Positions 17,459-26,196 of a stretch of DNA of 64,000 nucleotides are shown here, piece by piece. Every line of letters starts with the position of its first letter. Position 1 is the first letter of the stretch. The translations under genes and the position numbers were made by a program. The notes beneath the pieces were generated by a model. The model had not been told where the DNA came from, searched no databases, and saw only the letters and a list, made by a program, of their open reading frames with translations. The DNA comes from Virgibacillus ndiopensis (lineage in GTDB: Bacteria > Bacillota > Bacilli > Bacillales > Amphibacillaceae), in the NCBI RefSeq assembly GCF_900187325.1, contig NZ_FZMZ01000006.1, positions 806,001-870,000 on the forward strand. Direction: 5' to 3'.

Positions 17459-18076
17459 TTAGTTATTGTTGCTATCCCTTTTTTCAATTTTTAGGAAAGC
17501 ATTATACGATAAGCCCATCGTTAGGAATGCATAGATGCTTCCTCCGAAAATAAATGCCAATGCTGGAAGTGCTTGTACGATAAAATAAATAGATACTAGA
17601 CTGATGATCATAAGGAGGCTATGAAGCGGGCTAATTAACATGATCAAGAAAGCATTCTTTATAACACTAAGCACCTTTAAATCATAATGAACAAAAGCCG
17701 GAAAAACATAAAAAGCGAATAGAATAAAGATAAGCATAAACGCGTATAGAGGGATATTTCTCCAGTCTAATACGTTGTTTAGTTGAATATAAAAAATATC
17801 AATACCAATAATTGCAACAATACCTGCAACAAATAATCCTAATCGGTTGCTTTTCCAGAAATCGGCTTTATAAAATTCCCAAAATGACTTCATGACTGGG
17901 ATATCTGAATTACCTTTTATCCATTGACGAACAATAGTAAACATCGCAGTTGTGGCGGGAAAAAAGCCGAGTACAATTCCACCCATAAGTGAAAACAATA
18001 TCCATAATAGATTCACGTACGCAAATCGTGTTATCCATTCTAATCCACTATAGATTGCTCCGCTTGTCTTATTCAT
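17459..18076 (-). CDS. YesL-like DUF624 membrane protein
   Basis: A 205-residue protein with about five hydrophobic segments and the DUF624 N-terminus (GLEWITRFAYVNLLWILFSLMGGIVLG..PATTAMF). Relatives are commonly encoded beside oligosaccharide ABC importers; their function is unknown. It is divergent from xylA and shares the operator at 18163, so XylR may also control it. AGGAGGTTC precedes the start. Confidence 0.82.
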   Translation of the reverse strand: MNKTSGAIYSGLEWITRFAYVNLLWILFSLMGGIVLGFFPATTAMFTIVRQWIKGNSDIPVMKSFWEFYKADFWKSNRLGLFVAGIVAIIGIDIFYIQLNNVLDWRNIPLYAFMLIFILFAFYVFPAFVHYDLKVLSVIKNAFLIMLISPLHSLLMIISLVSIYFIVQALPALAFIFGGSIYAFLTMGLSYNAFLKIEKRDSNNN

Positions 18077-18162
18077 GAATGAACCTCCTAGACTTTGATG
18101 GATGTAACTTTTAAAGGTGGTATTTTCTATTATACTGGAATATGTAAGATAGGTAAATCAAC

Positions 18163-18204
18163 TTAGTTTATTTAATAGACAAACTAACTCGTAATTGCTA
18201 TAAT
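18163..18204 (+). promoter_or_regulatory. xyl promoter 3 with XylR operator (xylA)
   Basis: A perfect dyad TTAGTTT-N11-AAACTAA (18163-18187). The -35 TAGACA (18176) lies inside it, then 17 bases and a perfect -10 TATAAT (18199-18204). This is the strongest of the four promoters. Confidence 0.88.
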
Positions 18205-18211
18205 TAATTTA

Positions 18212-18225
18212 TGAAAGCAATTACA
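18212..18225 (+). promoter_or_regulatory. cre-like CcpA site upstream of xylA
   Basis: TGAAAGCAATTACA matches the cre consensus at 13 of 14 positions, eight bases past the -10 box. The bases around it (ATGAAAGCAATTACATTATTG) again resemble the start of the binding protein gene. Confidence 0.6.
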
Positions 18226-18271
18226 TTATTGAATTACTTGTTAAATTATAAATCTTTTAGGAGGTATATGA

Positions 18272-19627
18272 ATGGCTTATTTCGAAAATATCAACAAAAT
18301 TAAATACGAGGGTGCAGCATCAACAAACCCGTATGCATTTAAATTTTACAATCCACAAGAAAAGATTGGCGGCAAAACAATGGAGGAATACCTGCGTTTT
18401 GGTGTAGCTTACTGGCATACATTCACAATGGATGGATCTGATCCATTTGGTGCTGGTACAATGGTTCGCCCTTGGGATAAATTTACTGGGATGGACCTTG
18501 CTAAAGCACGTTTGGAAGCGGCTTTTGAACTTTTCGAAAAACTGGATGTGCCATTTTTCTGCTTCCATGATGTCGATATTGCACCAGAAGGAAGCAATTT
18601 ACGAGAGACGAATCAAAACTTAGATACCATTGTAAGTATGATGAAGGATTACATGAAAGATAGCAAAACAAAATTACTTTGGAATACTGCCAACAATTTT
18701 ACACACCCACGTTTTATCCATGGCGCAGCATCTTCTAACAATGCTGATATTTTTGCTTATTCTGCTGCGAAAGTGAAGAAGGGATTGGAAATTGGAAAAG
18801 AGCTAGGCGCAGAAAATTATGTATTCTGGGGTGGCCGTGAAGGATATGAAACACTTCTAAACACAGATTTGAAGCTTGAAATGGATAACTTAGGCCGTTT
18901 CTTCCATATGGCTGTTGATTATGCAAAAGAAATTGGATTTGACGCTCAATTCTTAATTGAGCCTAAGCCAAAAGAGCCTACAACACATCAATACGATTTT
19001 GATGTAGCCACTGGATTTGCATTTTTACAAAATTATGGACTTCAGGATCACTTCAAGTTTAATATTGAAGCAAACCACGCAACACTTGCAGGGCATACAT
19101 TTGAACATGAGCTTCGCTACGCACGTGTAAACAATATGCTAGGATCTGTTGATGCTAACCAAGGCGATCCATTAATTGGATGGGATACAGATGAGTTTCC
19201 AACAGACTTGTATTCTACAACACTTGCAATGTATGAAATTATTAAAAACGGAGGACTTGGCCGCGGCGGATTGAACTTTGATGCAAAAGTAAGAAGAGGT
19301 TCATTTGAGCCAGAAGATTTGTTCCATGCACATATCGCTGGAATGGATAGCTTTGCAGTAGGATTGAAAGTTGCTCAAAAACTAGTTGATGATAATGTAT
19401 TGGATAGTATTCTAGAAGATCGTTATAGCAGCTACACAGATGGTATCGGCTTAGATATTGTCGAAGGAAAAACAGATTTCCATAAACTAGAAGAACATGC
19501 ATTAGGGTTAACAGAAATCAAACACCAATCAGGACGTTTGGAAAAAATTAAAGCAACGATTAATCAGTATTTGTTAAGAGCTTTTGCTGGGAATGAGGAT
19601 TGTGCGCGAGAAATCGACCGGTATTAG
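18272..19627 (+). CDS. xylA: Xylose isomerase
   Basis: A 451-residue TIM-barrel enzyme that converts D-xylose to D-xylulose using two divalent metals. Visible signatures: FCFHDVD (catalytic His), [15 protein letters not shown], the metal Glu in [27 protein letters not shown] and DANQGD. The start follows TTTTAGGAGG. The last residues [10 protein letters not shown] are read from the first unit of a DNA repeat that continues past the stop, so the C-terminus appears to have been extended by the repeat. Confidence 0.97.
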   Translation: MAYFENINKIKYEGAASTNPYAFKFYNPQEKIGGKTMEEYLRFGVAYWHTFTMDGSDPFGAGTMVRPWDKFTGMDLAKARLEAAFELFEKLDVPFFCFHDVDIAPEGSNLRETNQNLDTIVSMMKDYMKDSKTKLLWNTANNFTHPRFIHGAASSNNADIFAYSAAKVKKGLEIGKELGAENYVFWGGREGYETLLNTDLKLEMDNLGRFFHMAVDYAKEIGFDAQFLIEPKPKEPTTHQYDFDVATGFAFLQNYGLQDHFKFNIEANHATLAGHTFEHELRYARVNNMLGSVDANQGDPLIGWDTDEFPTDLYSTTLAMYEIIKNGGLGRGGLNFDAKVRRGSFEPEDLFHAHIAGMDSFAVGLKVAQKLVDDNVLDSILEDRYSSYTDGIGLDIVEGKTDFHKLEEHALGLTEIKHQSGRLEKIKATINQYLLRAFAGNEDCAREIDRY

Positions 19628-19722
19628 GATATATAACTTATGTGCGAGGAGATCGCTCCATATTAGGATAAATCGGTCGATGTGCGCGAGAAATTAACCG
19701 GAATTTGAACTATGCAGGCGAG
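19601..19722 (+). repeat. Three imperfect ~39 bp repeats between xylA and xylB
   Basis: Units beginning TGTGCGCGAGAAATCGACCG, TGTGCGAGGAGATCGCTCCA and TGTGCGCGAGAAATTAACCG are spaced about 40 bases apart, the first inside the xylA coding end. The GTGCGCGA core and the spacing recall the larger arrays at 24.2, 33.4, 37.8 and 39.5 kb. Confidence 0.65.
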
Positions 19723-19737
19723 GGATGAGGTGTTGCT

Positions 19738-21237
19738 TTGAAATACGTTATTGGTATCGATTTGGGTACGAGTGCAGTTAAAATTTTGCTGGTAAATAAA
19801 AATGGCGATGTTGTACAAGAGGTCTCTAAAGAATTTGATTTAATCCAGGAAAGAACTGGATATAGTGAACAGGACCCGCATCGTTGGGTGGATCAGACAG
19901 TTGCAGGACTGTCTGATCTGCTGAAGGATTTTGACGGCAACAAGGAAGATATTGAAGGAATAAGTTTTTCTGGACAGATGCACGGCCTTGTTTTGCTTGA
20001 TGAAAATAAAGACGTGTTGCGTAATGCGATTCTTTGGAATGATACGCGGACAACCGAGCAATGCAAGCAAATTTACCACGCAGTTGGTGAAGAGCGCTTA
20101 CTAAAAATCACGAAAAATCCTGCGTTGGAAGGATTCACGTTGCCCAAAATACTTTGGGTGAAGGCGCATGAGCCAGATCTATATGCGCAGGCAAAAACGT
20201 TTGTTTTGCCTAAGGATTACTTACGCTACAAGCTAACAGGTGAATTGCATATGGAATACTCCGATGCTGCTGGAACGTTAGTGTTAAATGTTAGTGAAAA
20301 ACAGTGGAGTCAGGAAATTTGTGATCTAGTGGGAATTGATAGAGCTCTTTGTCCGCCATTAGTAGATTCACATGAAGTGGTCGGAAAAGTTACTTCTGAA
20401 ATTGCTCAAGCTACTGGTCTAGCAACTTCAACGCGTGTATTCGCCGGTGGAGCAGACAATGCGTGTGGAGCAATCGGGTCCGGGATCTTAGAAGATGGCA
20501 AAACACTTTGCAGTATCGGAACATCTGGTGTCGTGCTTTCCTATGAGTCAAGCAACGATAAAGACTTCCAAGGAAAAGTTCATTATTTCAATCATGGTGC
20601 GCCAAATGCCTATTATACGATGGGTGTCACCCTTGCGGCAGGCTACAGCCTAAGTTGGTTTAAAGATGTGTTTGCGAAAGGTGAATCGTTTGAAGATTTA
20701 ATGACTGATGTAGGATTTGTCCCTGTAGGTTCGAATGGCTTGCTGTTCACACCATATGTAGTTGGGGAAAGGACACCACATGCCGATGCATCTATCCGAG
20801 CAAGTTTTATCGGTATGGACAGTTCACATGAAAGAAAGGATTTTGTCCGTGCAGTTATGGAAGGAATCACATTTTCATTGAATGAAGCAATTGCTATTTT
20901 TCGTAAACACGGGAAGACCATCGATACGATTGTTTCCACAGGTGGTGGTACGAAAAATGAAGACTGGCTACAAATGCAGGCTGACATTTTCGATGCAAAA
21001 ATTGTGAAACTTGCTAGTGAACAAGGTCCAGGCATGGGAGCGGCAATGCTTGCTGCCTATGGATGTGGATGGTTCGATTCTTTAAGGGATTGTGCTGACG
21101 CGTTTTTGAAAGTTGAGAAGGAATTTTTACCGAAACGTGACAATGTGGAAAAATATAAGAAGTTATTTGCGATTTATCAAGAAGTGTACGGTCAAACAAA
21201 AGAGATGAATGAGAGATTAGTGGAATATCGTAAGTAA
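19738..21237 (+). CDS. xylB: Xylulokinase
   Basis: A 499-residue FGGY kinase that phosphorylates D-xylulose to xylulose-5-P. It shows the ATP-binding GIDLGTSAVK, the xylulose-binding SGQMHG (about 78-83), the catalytic Asp in GGADNACGAIG (about 238) and GGGTKNEDWLQMQADIF. The start is TTG, following GATGAGGTG. It is transcribed with xylA and ends at a strong terminator. Confidence 0.96.
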   Translation: MKYVIGIDLGTSAVKILLVNKNGDVVQEVSKEFDLIQERTGYSEQDPHRWVDQTVAGLSDLLKDFDGNKEDIEGISFSGQMHGLVLLDENKDVLRNAILWNDTRTTEQCKQIYHAVGEERLLKITKNPALEGFTLPKILWVKAHEPDLYAQAKTFVLPKDYLRYKLTGELHMEYSDAAGTLVLNVSEKQWSQEICDLVGIDRALCPPLVDSHEVVGKVTSEIAQATGLATSTRVFAGGADNACGAIGSGILEDGKTLCSIGTSGVVLSYESSNDKDFQGKVHYFNHGAPNAYYTMGVTLAAGYSLSWFKDVFAKGESFEDLMTDVGFVPVGSNGLLFTPYVVGERTPHADASIRASFIGMDSSHERKDFVRAVMEGITFSLNEAIAIFRKHGKTIDTIVSTGGGTKNEDWLQMQADIFDAKIVKLASEQGPGMGAAMLAAYGCGWFDSLRDCADAFLKVEKEFLPKRDNVEKYKKLFAIYQEVYGQTKEMNERLVEYRK

Positions 21238-21243
21238 TGTAGA

Positions 21244-21270
21244 GCACCGGCTTTGTGGCCGGTGTTTTTT
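21244..21270 (+). terminator. Terminator after xylB
   Basis: CACCGGC pairs with GCCGGTG around a short loop and is followed by TTTTTT. Confidence 0.88.
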
Positions 21271-21314
21271 AGATGATTGTTGCTTTTAATAGGTGATAGA
21301 AAATATGACGTAAC

Positions 21315-21615
21315 TCACCGATACGGAAATACACTACGCACGTCTTAGGGCTTGCGCTGAGTTCTTCGCTCGCAAAGACCGCTTCCTGTAGGGACTCATC
21401 TTCATCGCTTTTCTGCAGGAGTTTCCGTGCATTTCCTTCGCTAGTACTGTGCTTACTTTATAATTCCATTTCTTTTATGGGAAATAGAAAAGCATATACT
21501 TTTCTTACAAGATGCCCGCAAACACGGAGACTCCCTGGGGTTAGAACGAAGGGTCTATCCCCCCTTGAAAGCGGAGTTATACGATCTGCGAGGCAGACAG
21601 CAATAAGAAATACGA
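21315..21615. repeat. Remnants of a Bacillaceae-type intergenic repeat
   Basis: The stretch CTGCAGGAGTTTCCGTG, CTTCGCTCGCAAAGACCGC and, further on, CACGGAGACTCCCTGGGG resembles the moderately repeated GC-richer intergenic elements of Bacillaceae genomes. It has no open frame of note and is richer in G+C than its surroundings. Family membership is from memory and not proven here. Confidence 0.4.
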
Positions 21616-21681
21616 AATTAACATAACACTTATGTCGTAGTTTCTATGAACATAACAAACTATGCGATATGAGCCTTGATT

Positions 21682-21718
21682 AAAAACAAGCATCTACCCG
21701 AAAGTAGATGCTTGTTTG
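21682..21718 (-). terminator. Terminator of the xylose symporter gene
   Basis: AAACAAGCATCTAC pairs with GTAGATGCTTGTTT (14 bp); on the minus strand the arm runs into TTTTTAATC. Confidence 0.88.
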
Positions 21719-21727
21719 GAAACTCTA

Positions 21728-23131
21728 TTAAAGTGCATTCGATTTTTCTGATGGGGTTTTTGTCCAAATACTTTCCATTTGTTCCAGTGATTTTCCGTTT
21801 GTTTCAGGAATGAACTTCCAAACAAATATGGCTGAAAGAATGCTCATAATACCGTATATACCATACGTTAGGCCACCACTATACTCCATCATCATCGGAT
21901 AAGTAGATGATACTAGGTAGTTGGCTGCCCATTGTGCAGCAACTGCGATTGCAACAGCTTGTCCACGAATCTTATTAGGGAAGATTTCTGAGATTAGCAC
22001 CCAGCAAATTGGTCCCCAAGACATCATAAAAGAAGCTGTGTAGATAATAATGAAAATTAACGTACCAATACTAATGATATTTGCAAATGCCAGGCCGGCT
22101 ACACCAAACATACCAACAGCCATACCGACAGATCCCATAATCAATAATGGTTTACGTCCCCATTTATCAACTGTCATAATAGCTATAATCGTAAAGATTA
22201 CATTTACTAATCCCATAACAATCGTCTGTAGCATCGAAGCGTCTTTTGCAGCGCCCATACTTTCAAAAATACGCGGTGCATAATAAAGCGCGACGTTAAT
22301 ACCGACAAACTGCTGGAAGACAGAAAGCATGATACCGATTACAATAACTGTTTTACCATAGGCAAATAACTTCTCGGAAGAAACCGTTACCGTATGTTTG
22401 ATTTCACTTAAAATAGATTTCGCTTCTCTAGATCCGTTAATTTTAGTTAAAATAGCTAATGCTCGATCATCTTCCCCATTTAAGGATAGATAACGAGGTG
22501 TTTCCGGTACAAAAAATAAAAAGATAAAGAACAATAAAGCTGGAATTGCTTCTGAAGCAAACATATATCTCCAACCGATATCATTGATCCATGCTAACGA
22601 TTGTCCGTTTGCAATGCCCCAGTTGACAAAATAAACAACAAGCATACCGAAAATGATTGCAAACTGGTTAAAAGAAACTAAGCGTCCACGAATTTTAGCA
22701 GGAGCAATTTCCCCGATATACATCGGAACAATAGCAGATGCCAAACCAACCCCAATTCCACCAATTATTCGGTATAAATTGAATGTAAGCAATAACGCAA
22801 TTGTCGGGTTTCCTTTTTCAAAAAATAGAAATTCCGGATAAGCAGAACCGAGCGCCGATAATAAGAAAAGAACAGCAGCAAAAATCAGTGAATTCCGGCG
22901 TCCGAATTTAGATGAAAAATAACCAGATACAATCCCTCCGATGATACAGCCGATCAGTGCGCTTGAAATGGTCGCACCATGTGCTAAAGAACCTAAACCC
23001 AGTTCGCTAAAATATGTTTCTATTGATTTTTCAGCACCAGATATAACGGCAGTATCATAACCGAAGAGTAATCCGCCAAGTGTAGCGACTAACGTAATTG
23101 AAAAAATATAAAGTGAGTTTTGTTGTTTCAT
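21728..23131 (-). CDS. xylE: D-xylose:H+ symporter (MFS, XylE-type)
   Basis: A 467-residue major facilitator with 12 helices. It is strikingly close to E. coli XylE from the first residues (YIFSITLVATLGGLLFGYDT), and it keeps the xylose-contacting residues: Gln in SFNQFAI, QQ..N in QQFVGIN, Trp in MSWGPICW, and QW in AAQWAANY. Signatures GRR and PETPR are present. Transcription is from xyl promoter 4. No Shine-Dalgarno sequence is visible before the ATG (CTAACTTAACTTATG), and the leader is about 150 bases long. Confidence 0.93.
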   Translation of the reverse strand: MKQQNSLYIFSITLVATLGGLLFGYDTAVISGAEKSIETYFSELGLGSLAHGATISSALIGCIIGGIVSGYFSSKFGRRNSLIFAAVLFLLSALGSAYPEFLFFEKGNPTIALLLTFNLYRIIGGIGVGLASAIVPMYIGEIAPAKIRGRLVSFNQFAIIFGMLVVYFVNWGIANGQSLAWINDIGWRYMFASEAIPALLFFIFLFFVPETPRYLSLNGEDDRALAILTKINGSREAKSILSEIKHTVTVSSEKLFAYGKTVIVIGIMLSVFQQFVGINVALYYAPRIFESMGAAKDASMLQTIVMGLVNVIFTIIAIMTVDKWGRKPLLIMGSVGMAVGMFGVAGLAFANIISIGTLIFIIIYTASFMMSWGPICWVLISEIFPNKIRGQAVAIAVAAQWAANYLVSSTYPMMMEYSGGLTYGIYGIMSILSAIFVWKFIPETNGKSLEQMESIWTKTPSEKSNAL

Positions 23132-23185
23132 AAGTTAAGTTAGGACAGATCATACGTATTATGCAAGAAGATTAACGCAATTGCT

Positions 23186-23277
23186 TAATAGCGCTTTCAT
23201 TTTATAAATACAAACGCTTTCATTTGCATATTTAGAATATCTGTCCTGTCTCCTTTCCATTATTATAAAGCGCTTTA
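23186..23277 (-). promoter_or_regulatory. Three cre-like sites in the symporter leader
   Basis: On the minus strand: TGAAAGCGCTATTA (23186-23199, 13 of 14), TGAAAGCGTTTGTA (23209-23222, 12 of 14) and the palindrome TAAAGCGCTTTA (23266-23277). They suggest strong glucose repression of xylose uptake through CcpA. Confidence 0.6.
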
Positions 23278-23290
23278 TTTTATATGCTTT

Positions 23291-23332
23291 ATTGTATCAT
23301 TATATACTTAGTTTGTCTATCGTTCAAACTAA
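23291..23332 (-). promoter_or_regulatory. xyl promoter 4 with XylR operator (symporter)
   Basis: A perfect dyad TTAGTTT-N11-AAACTAA at 23308-23332. On the minus strand TAGACA (-35, 23314-23319) lies inside it, followed after 17 bases by TACAAT (-10, 23291-23296). Confidence 0.82.
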
Positions 23333-23427
23333 GTATAATACACTATCTTTTATTGAAATATTCAGTATTGATTGCTGCGATTAGACATAGAATGATAGTG
23401 TGAAAAAAAAGGAAGGAAGTGTTCCCA

Positions 23428-24228
23428 ATGCCATATGCAGAAGTCGATTCACAAACAAAGCTTTACTATGAAGAACAAGGAAAAGGTCAACCTGTCATTT
23501 TTGTCCACGGCGTCATGATGAGCAGTAAATTTTTTCATAAACAGATTCCATACTTCAGCAAAAAATACCGTACCATCACGCTAGACCTCCGAGGACACGG
23601 ACAATCATCTAAAGTGGAACATGGTCATACCGTAGCCCAATATGCCAGGGATTTGCAAAAGTTTATAGGGTTACTAGATTTAAAGAATGTGATTTTAGTT
23701 GGCTGGTCAATGGGTGCGTTTGTGTTATGGGACTATGTGAACCAATTTGGAACGGAAAATGTGAAGGCACTGACTGTTGTCGACCAATCTCCATCCGATT
23801 ACATATGGCCTGAGTGGGAGTTTGGTGCATTTGATTTTGAGACAATTAAAGGTGTGATGCAGGCAATTCAGGAAGACCAAAATGCTTTCAACAGTGACTT
23901 CATATACGGTATGTTTAAGGAACAACCCGATCCGAAAGACCATGAATGGATATTAGCTGAAATGAATAAGCTACCAGCATCAATCGAAAGTACGATCGTA
24001 TTTAACCAGACAGCCGTTGATTATCGGGATACTCTGTCTAATGTCGATGTACCAACATTGATTTGTTTCGGCAGCGTAGGATTTTTCCCTGTTGCAGCAG
24101 GTGAATATATTCAAGAACGAATTCCTGGTTCGAAATTAGTGGCATTTGAAAATAGTAGTCATTTGCTGTTTTTAGAGGAAACGGAGAAGTTCAATTGGGA
24201 GTTGGATGCCTTTTTTAGTGGGGTGTAG
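23428..24228 (+). CDS. Alpha/beta-fold hydrolase
   Basis: A 266-residue alpha/beta hydrolase with the oxyanion segment HGVMMS, the nucleophile elbow GWSMG (Ser at about 98) and the catalytic His in NSSHLLF near the C-terminus. Related to haloperoxidase/lipase-like esterases; substrate unknown. The ATG at 23428 follows GGAAGGA. It is divergent from xylE and may be influenced by the shared operator. Confidence 0.8.
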   Translation: MPYAEVDSQTKLYYEEQGKGQPVIFVHGVMMSSKFFHKQIPYFSKKYRTITLDLRGHGQSSKVEHGHTVAQYARDLQKFIGLLDLKNVILVGWSMGAFVLWDYVNQFGTENVKALTVVDQSPSDYIWPEWEFGAFDFETIKGVMQAIQEDQNAFNSDFIYGMFKEQPDPKDHEWILAEMNKLPASIESTIVFNQTAVDYRDTLSNVDVPTLICFGSVGFFPVAAGEYIQERIPGSKLVAFENSSHLLFLEETEKFNWELDAFFSGV

Positions 24229-24242
24229 TGTAGGCGGCGCAA

Positions 24243-24712
24243 ATCGTGCGGAAATGACGTGGATTGCGCAGTTAGAAGTGCTGACGCACGAAGATGATGA
24301 ATAACCTTGCAATAAGAGGCAGTGATCGCGCGAAAAAGCATAGTAATCGTGCAATAAGAGGGAAAGCGCGCGAAACAGAGTATATTCGCTCAATAATGAG
24401 TGGTGCCCGTGCGAAAAAGAGGATAATCGCGCAATAAGAGGCAGTGTCCGTGCGAAAAAGCATAGTAATCGCGCAATAAGAGGGAGAGCGCGCGAAACAG
24501 AGTATAATCGCGCAATAATGAGTGGTGCCCGTGCGAAACAGAGTATAATCGCGCAATAATGAGTGGTGCCCGTGCGAAAAAGAGGATAATCGCGCAATAA
24601 GAGGCAGTGCCCGTGCGAAAAAGCATAGTAATCGCGCAATAACGAGTGCCAAGCGCGCGAAAAAGAGGAGTAACCGCGCCATAACAAGTACCGCTCGCGC
24701 ATAAAAGAGAAA
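24243..24712. repeat. Repeat array 1 (CGCGCAAT-core, ~41 bp period)
   Basis: About 22 copies of a ~20 bp unit with core CGCGCAATAA or CGTGCGAAAA, alternating so that the full period is 39-42 bp (starts at 24347, 24386, 24427, 24469, 24508, 24549, 24590, 24632). Spacers differ (GAGGCAGTG, GAGTGGTG, GCATAGTA). It starts just after the hydrolase stop. No promoter, start with ribosome site or coding signal is seen; long open frames on the minus strand are a by-product of the repeat. Confidence 0.85.
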
Positions 24713-24740
24713 AAACCCTTCAATACCATAGTCAACAATT

Positions 24741-24762
24741 ATAGAGGAGCAAGCACTCCTCT
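24741..24762 (-). terminator. Hairpin after the 42-residue gene
   Basis: TAGAGGAG pairs with CTCCTCTA; read on the minus strand it follows the stop of the small gene. The T tract is weak. Confidence 0.5.
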
Positions 24763-24768
24763 ACAAAA

Positions 24769-24897
24769 CTATTTCTTTTTCAGATGCCTTAAATATCCCA
24801 TTGATGCAGCGTAGGCGGCTGTTCTGGCTGGGACACCTTTTTCAATTAAACGTTCTGCGGTTTTTTCGATTTTTTCACCGGCACCTTCCATTTTCAT
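24769..24897 (-). CDS. Small basic hypothetical protein (42 residues)
   Basis: Reads MKMEGAGEKIEKTAERLIEK followed by a basic C-terminal half (GVPARTAAYAASMGYLRHLK, KK). A textbook GGGGAGGAC lies nine bases before the ATG and a hairpin follows the stop, so it is very likely expressed. I do not recognise the family; the charged, helical composition suggests a small soluble or nucleic-acid-associated protein. Confidence 0.7.
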   Translation of the reverse strand: MKMEGAGEKIEKTAERLIEKGVPARTAAYAASMGYLRHLKKK

Positions 24898-25009
24898 GTT
24901 TAGTCCTCCCCTCACATTTCATTATTTGCAAAAGGAGTTATATTATTTACGTAATAAATTCCAAAAACTTGTATTATTAAAATGAGATGTGAGCTCTTTT
25001 TTGTCCGAC

Positions 25010-25795
25010 TTATTTAACTAATCCTAAGCTCTGTAAACCATTAAAAATCCCTGATTCCTCAACAGTTGTAGTTTTATGTTTTGCGTATTCAAAAAGTTCT
25101 GGGGCGGCGTTACCCATGGCAAAACTTTCTCCAACGGTTTGAAGCATTTCTTTGTCATTCATCCCGTCGCCAAAGGCAATTGCATTTTCTTTAGGAATAT
25201 CTAAGCGTTCAAGTACACGTTTGATTGCCTCACCTTTGTTGACTGTTTTTCGGATTACATCATAGCAATGCTGAAGTCCTTTAACATTTACTCGAGAAAG
25301 ATGGATGTTTGTTTCTAATTCATATAATGCAGCTTGTGACGGATTTAGCTTCATTATGGTGGTTCCTAAGACACGATCAGTTATTTCCTGTGTAAGTAAA
25401 TTATTGTAAGTCATTTGAAATGTTTCAATAAATTTTTTAACTTCAGGAGTATCTAAAGTAGTGAAATAATTTTTTTCGTCTGTATAACATACAACATCAT
25501 GATTATTAGTTTGTGCAATTTTTAAAAATTCCTCGATAGTATTTTTATCCATCGGTTCATTTAGAATGGTCTCGTTCTGGTAAATGGCAAGTGCACCATT
25601 ATAGCCAATAAACGAGTCAACCCCAAGCTCATCTGCAAGCTTTCTAATTTCATGAATTGGTCGTCCAGTTGCAAGGAATACTTCTATTCCTTTGTCTTGT
25701 ACCTGAGCAATTGCTTCCTTTGTTGAAATAGTATAAGTATGATCTGGCTTTAGGATTGTTCCATCGATGTCTAGAAAGAGTATGTTGTAATTCAT
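25010..25795 (-). CDS. HAD-superfamily Cof-type phosphatase
   Basis: A 261-residue HAD hydrolase with motif I LDIDGT, the Cof-type cap, ATGRP (motif II region), and motif IV GDGMNDKEML. Family members dephosphorylate sugar phosphates or nucleotide cofactors; the substrate cannot be given. It stands alone with its own upstream region. Confidence 0.87.
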   Translation of the reverse strand: MNYNILFLDIDGTILKPDHTYTISTKEAIAQVQDKGIEVFLATGRPIHEIRKLADELGVDSFIGYNGALAIYQNETILNEPMDKNTIEEFLKIAQTNNHDVVCYTDEKNYFTTLDTPEVKKFIETFQMTYNNLLTQEITDRVLGTTIMKLNPSQAALYELETNIHLSRVNVKGLQHCYDVIRKTVNKGEAIKRVLERLDIPKENAIAFGDGMNDKEMLQTVGESFAMGNAAPELFEYAKHKTTTVEESGIFNGLQSLGLVK

Positions 25796-25894
25796 ATTCG
25801 TCTCCTTATGTCTAATAATATATATGAAAGTTTATCATATTGGGACATCATGTGCTGAAAAAAATGCTTAAAAGTGAAAAACATTGTCGGAAGA

Positions 25895-25916
25895 AACTAT
25901 TTCCCGGGAAATAGTT
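25895..25916. promoter_or_regulatory. 22 bp perfect palindrome
   Basis: The half site AACTATTTCCC is followed directly by its reverse complement GGGAAATAGTT. It lies in the 400 bp gap upstream of the HAD gene (minus) and of the broken coiled-coil gene (plus), where nothing else is recognisable. Operator-like; regulator unknown. Confidence 0.4.
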
Positions 25917-26196
25917 GGTGTAATGTAGGGGATGATGTAGGATATTGCAAAAAATCTGGTGACACCAATTATTTTCCTTAATTAATAAAATATATTTTTC
26001 ACAACTCTTATTGGTGTATATTTCAAATTTCGACTAAAGGAAAAAATGAATATCAAAGACAGTTACTTATACAAAATTTATTTTTACATAGTTGCATTAT
26101 CTTATCAAAAAACTATTCTGATGGTAAATATTAAAGTGGTAGTTTAACTAAATAATGTTAAAATAGTTATAGGATGATATTGGGGGGTGGAGACTA

